DNA of 64,000 nt from positions 806,001 to 870,000 of the forward strand of contig NZ_CP089466.1 of NCBI RefSeq assembly GCF_021233415.1, given 5' to 3'. The DNA comes from Halobacterium litoreum. GTDB taxonomy: Archaea; Halobacteriota; Halobacteria; Halobacteriales; Halobacteriaceae. Under the pieces are notes generated by a model that searched no databases, was not told the DNA's origin, and saw nothing but the letters and a program-made list of their open reading frames with translations. The translations under genes were made by a program, and so were the position numbers. Positions 61,096 through 64,000 of the stretch are shown here, piece after piece. Each line of letters begins with the position of its first letter. Position 1 is the first letter of the stretch.

Positions 61096-62133
61096 ATGAA
61101 CGCGGTCGTCCTCGACGAGTGGGGCGGCGACCTCGAAGTCCGCGAGGTACCGCGACCCGAACCCGACCCCGGCGAAGTACTGGTCGACGTGCGCGCCTGC
61201 GGCGTCACCCGAACCATCGAGAACGCGATACAGGGCGGCCTGAGCGACGACCCCGGGTTCACGCCCCGCATTCCCGGTCACGAGTTCGCGGGCGTCGTCG
61301 AGGCGACGGGCGACGGCGTCACCGACCACGAACCCGGCGACCGCGTGGTGTCGTACTTCTATCTCACCTGTGGCACCTGCGAGCGCTGTCTGCGCGGGGA
61401 CACGAACCAGTGCGTGAACTTCGGCGGCTGGTTCGGCGTCCAGCGCGACGGCGCGTACGCCGAGTACGCGACCATCCCCGAATCGAACCTCCTCGCGCTC
61501 CCCGAGGGCGCGACGTTCGCCGAGGGCGCCGTCGCCGCCGACGGCCTCGCGACGCCGCTGCACGTCTGCGAGCGAACGGGCGTGAGCGACGACGACACCG
61601 TGCTCGTGCTCGGTGCGGCGGGCCGAATCGGCGTCCACCTCTCGCAGTTGGCCGCGAACAGAGGGGCGCACGTCCTCGCCGCGGACGTCGACGACGCCCG
61701 ACTCGCGCACGTGGACGACCTGACGCCGGACGCGGTGACGCCGATAGACGCGCGGGGCGACGACTTCGCCGAGCGCGCCCGCGACGCCACCCCGTTCGGC
61801 GACGGCCCGACGGTCGCCGTGGACACCGTGGGCGACCTCGACACGCTCCGGGACGCGTGGGACGCGCTCGCGATGGGCGGCGACCTCGTGACGCTCACCA
61901 CGCACCACGAGCGCTCGTTCGCGCCGCTCCTGAAGGAGTTCGTCGTCAAAGAGGCGAGCGTCGTCGGCTCCCGGTACGCCACCAAAGACGAGGTGTCGCG
62001 GGCGGCGCGCCTGCTCGCGGACGGGCGGGTCACCGCCGACTACACCGACACGGTGGGACTCGACGAGGTACCAGAGACCCACGAGCGAATCCGGAACGGC
62101 GAGACGTTCGGGATGACGGTCCTCGAACCGTGA
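61096..62133 (+). CDS. zinc-dependent medium-chain alcohol dehydrogenase
   Basis: 345 residues. The catalytic Zn ligands lie in RACGVTRTIENAI (Cys) and PGHEFAGVV (His, Glu); the structural zinc lobe CGTCERCLRGDTNQC has all four cysteines. The NAD(P)-binding strand is VLVLGAAGRIGVHL, a variant of G-x-G-x-x-G. CGVTRT replaces the usual C-G-V-C-x-T-D, so the substrate pocket differs from common alcohol dehydrogenases. Its placement beside the NCS2 permease gene suggests a part in the same pathway, but the link is inferred. Confidence 0.87.
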   Translation: MNAVVLDEWGGDLEVREVPRPEPDPGEVLVDVRACGVTRTIENAIQGGLSDDPGFTPRIPGHEFAGVVEATGDGVTDHEPGDRVVSYFYLTCGTCERCLRGDTNQCVNFGGWFGVQRDGAYAEYATIPESNLLALPEGATFAEGAVAADGLATPLHVCERTGVSDDDTVLVLGAAGRIGVHLSQLAANRGAHVLAADVDDARLAHVDDLTPDAVTPIDARGDDFAERARDATPFGDGPTVAVDTVGDLDTLRDAWDALAMGGDLVTLTTHHERSFAPLLKEFVVKEASVVGSRYATKDEVSRAARLLADGRVTADYTDTVGLDEVPETHERIRNGETFGMTVLEP

Positions 62134-62206
62134 CCGCACTGGCCGACCGCCCGCGAACCGCGGCCGCGTCCGAACTACTTTGGGCGGACGCGACCCACCG
62201 GGAAGC

Positions 62207-63370
62207 GTGAATCGGGACCTGCCGCGGCGTGCGCTCGCCGTCCTCGGCGTCGGCCTGCTCGGGATGGGACTGGCGGTCGGGAGTTACGGCGCCGGTGTCA
62301 CCCGACTCCTCGAACGCGGCGTCGCGCCCGGTGTCGCCGGATTCGGGATGACGCTGTTCCTGCTCGGCCAGTTGGTCGTCGTCGCGTTCGCGGACCGCGC
62401 GACGCGGACGCGGCGGTCGGCGTGGGTCGCCGCGGTCGGTCTCGGTGCCGGTGCCGCGGCCGCCGCGCTGTCCGCCGTCGGCACGCTCTCGGCGACGCTC
62501 GCCGCGCGCGCCCTGCTCGGTCTCGGGCAGGGCGCGGCGTTCGTCGGCGCGATGAAACACGTCGGGAAGCGCACGCCCGACCGCGCCGTCGCCACCGCGC
62601 AGGGACTGCTCGGCGCGCTGTTCACGCTCGGTCTCGCCGTTTCGCTCGCCGTCGCCGAACCCGCGTTCGCGGCGGTCGGCTTCGAGGCGTCGATGGCCGG
62701 GGTCGCCGCCGTCGTCGCCGTCGGCGCGGCGGCCGCCCCGCTCCTCGACTCGGCGGGCTCTGAGGCCGTCGTCCCGTACCGCGACTACCTCGCGCCCCTG
62801 CGCTCGCGGGTCGGCCTCGCGCTCGGCCTCGGGAACATGGCGACGTTCGGCTTCCTCATCGTCGCGACGACGTGGTACGTGGACGCGCTCGGCGGCGTTC
62901 CCGGGGTTCCGGCGACGCCCGCGCTGCTCGCGTTCGCCGCGACCACCGTCGTCGGGCGGGCGCTCGGCGGCGTGCTCGCGGCGCGCGTCGGCGAGCGCGC
63001 CGTCGTCTCCCGGTCGATGCTCGGCCTCGCCGTCGCGCTGGCGGGCATGGCGGCGGGCGTCCAGTACGGCGTGCCTGCCGTCCTCGTCGCCGGCGTCGTC
63101 GGCACGGGCCTCGGGTTCAGCGTGCCCTTCGGCCCGCTGTTCGCGTTCGCGTTCTCGAACCTCGCGGACGACGCCGGCGTCACGCTCGTCGTGATGCTCG
63201 CCGTCGGGAACGCCGGCGCGCTCGCGTACCCGTGGCTCGTCGGCGAACTCGTCGCGGCGACTGGGACCTACGCCGCCGGCTTCGCGGCGATGAGCGCCAC
63301 CGTCGTCGGCGTCTGGTGGCTGTGGCGGACGGCTATCGGGGGCGCTCCGGGAACCCCGATGGGACGGTGA
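62207..63370 (+). CDS. MFS transporter
   Basis: 387 residues from a GTG at 62207; a GTG/ATG at 62180 in frame is less likely since the region before it has a CTACTTTGG box. Twelve hydrophobic segments are visible, with ALLGLGQGAAFVGAMKHVGK and GLVAARVGERAVVSR-type loops. It is short for the family but shows the 6+6 layout. The substrate is unknown. Its last 38 bases overlap the end of the convergent solute-binding gene. Confidence 0.8.
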   Translation: MNRDLPRRALAVLGVGLLGMGLAVGSYGAGVTRLLERGVAPGVAGFGMTLFLLGQLVVVAFADRATRTRRSAWVAAVGLGAGAAAAALSAVGTLSATLAARALLGLGQGAAFVGAMKHVGKRTPDRAVATAQGLLGALFTLGLAVSLAVAEPAFAAVGFEASMAGVAAVVAVGAAAAPLLDSAGSEAVVPYRDYLAPLRSRVGLALGLGNMATFGFLIVATTWYVDALGGVPGVPATPALLAFAATTVVGRALGGVLAARVGERAVVSRSMLGLAVALAGMAAGVQYGVPAVLVAGVVGTGLGFSVPFGPLFAFAFSNLADDAGVTLVVMLAVGNAGALAYPWLVGELVAATGTYAAGFAAMSATVVGVWWLWRTAIGGAPGTPMGR

Positions 63371-64000
63371 ACCCCGCTGCTTCGAGGCGGTCGCGGCCAG
63401 TCACGAGGGATTCCGTCCACGGTTCGCCGGCGTCGGTGAGCGCGGCGGCGCCGTAGGTGATGGGCGCGCCGCGAATCGCCTCGCCGTTCACCTCGATGGA
63501 CACCTCGGCGTACTCGTCGGCGCGTTCGGGGTCCGAGAAGTCGATTTCCGGGGGAAGGTCGCGGTACGGTAGGTCGTGGTCCTCGGCCATGTTCCGGTAG
63601 CAGAAGGCGGCGTCCAGCCCCCCGGATTCGAGCGTGCGGAGCATCGACGTCTCGGGGAACAGCGGCATATCTGGGAGGTGTTCGTCGGCGTCCAGGTCGC
63701 TGAGCCGGAGCGCGAGCACCGTCCGGTAGCCCAGTGGGTCCTGCTGTGGGTCGGTGCGCCCGACTTTCACGTCGTCGCGGCGCACGGCGGCCCGCCAGTC
63801 CTCCGGGAGGGCGCCCTCGCGGCCGGCGAGCACGAGCGCGTTCGTCGCGAACAGCGTCGGCTCGGCGATGCCCTCGAACAGCACGGGGTCGGCGAGCGCG
63901 AGCGCGTCCGGGTCGCGCAGGTCGTCTAAGACGTACTGCCGGCAGGTCACGCTCCCGTGGGCTTCGACGGAGCCGTCGGGAACCTCGCCCGCGACGGACT
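63333..64000 (-). CDS. tungstate/molybdate-type ABC transporter solute-binding protein, C-terminal part
   Basis: The 3' end of a gene whose start lies outside the window; 222 residues are visible, read from the edge through VAGEVPDGSVEAHGSVTCRQ to the stop at 63333. It shows the WtpA/ModA-like pattern: GRTDPQQDPLGYRTVLALRL (substrate-binding region), SMLRTLESGGLDAAFCYRN and PITYGAAALTDAGEPW. It should bind molybdate, tungstate or a like oxyanion outside the cell; fits the moaA and moeA genes. The frame continues upstream of a GTG at 63950. Confidence 0.8.
   Translation of the reverse strand, partial: SVAGEVPDGSVEAHGSVTCRQYVLDDLRDPDALALADPVLFEGIAEPTLFATNALVLAGREGALPEDWRAAVRRDDVKVGRTDPQQDPLGYRTVLALRLSDLDADEHLPDMPLFPETSMLRTLESGGLDAAFCYRNMAEDHDLPYRDLPPEIDFSDPERADEYAEVSIEVNGEAIRGAPITYGAAALTDAGEPWTESLVTGRDRLEAAGFTVPSGFPERPR

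Overview
The window is chromosomal DNA of an extremely halophilic archaeon (class Halobacteria). The evidence is high-GC DNA, strongly acidic predicted proteins, archaeal ribosomal proteins (L7Ae, L18e, L21e, L24e, S28e), split archaeal RNA polymerase subunits (D, F, K, N), archaeal mevalonate-pathway enzymes, and many leaderless genes with a TTTAA-type TATA box about 27 bases before the start codon. An lrpA1-like gene next to an aspB3-like aminotransferase recalls Halobacterium, but the genus is an inference. Most of the window is ordinary core genome. I see no transposase, phage gene or CRISPR array.

Layout. 0-3.4 kb: an oxidoreductase fragment, small regulators, a hexapeptide acyltransferase, and the c-di-AMP synthase dacZ next to a mechanosensitive channel. 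3.4-4.2 kb: tRNA-Leu(UAG) with a duplicated piece of its 3' end, then a membrane protein. 4.2-8.5 kb: a TFIIB-like mini-protein, coaD, a winged-helix regulator, gshA, and the box C/D sRNP genes flpA-nop5. 8.5-15.5 kb: small translation and transcription genes (zinc-ribbon micro-protein, EF-1beta, L21e, RpoF, DUF655, KsgA), metB-like, a second MscS and a HemK-type methylase. 15.5-19 kb: a two-gene MetE-type methionine synthase locus and zinc-ribbon regulators. 19-27.7 kb: L7Ae-S28e-L24e-Ndk, tmcA, gltX, idsA, RNase J. 28-36.8 kb: isopentenyl phosphate kinase, mevalonate kinase, and the archaeal block S2-enolase-RpoK-RpoN-S9-L13-L18e-tRNA-Leu-RpoD-S11-S4-S13-tRNA-Ser. 36.9-39.3 kb: moaA and mrp. 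39.3-43.6 kb: two genes for secreted proteins, partly of lower GC. 43.8-48.3 kb: korAB, lrpA1, aspB3. 48.4-54.1 kb: small enzymes, a transporter, a surface 5'-nucleotidase-like protein with a PGF-CTERM tail, a DICT protein and a thioesterase. 54.2-56 kb: a MobA/MocA-like nucleotidyltransferase and moeA. 56-62 kb: an accessory metabolic island (IclR, CoA-transferase, cyclase, NCS2 permease, dehydrogenase). 62-64 kb: an MFS transporter and the 3' part of a tungstate/molybdate-type binding protein.

Functional links. FlpA, Nop5 and L7Ae together make the box C/D RNA 2'-O-methylation enzyme. Mevalonate kinase, isopentenyl phosphate kinase and IdsA supply isoprenoid lipids. MoaA, MoeA, the nucleotidyltransferase and the partial oxyanion-binding protein are pieces of molybdenum/tungsten cofactor metabolism. 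KorAB, AspB3 and LrpA1 lie at the 2-oxoacid/amino-acid junction. The least explained parts are the secreted-protein pair (39.3-43.6 kb), the nucleotidase-like surface protein lacking metal ligands (50.8-52.9 kb), the MetE-like protein without zinc cysteines (15.6-16.6 kb), and the IclR/CoA-transferase/cyclase/NCS2 island (56.4-62.1 kb).
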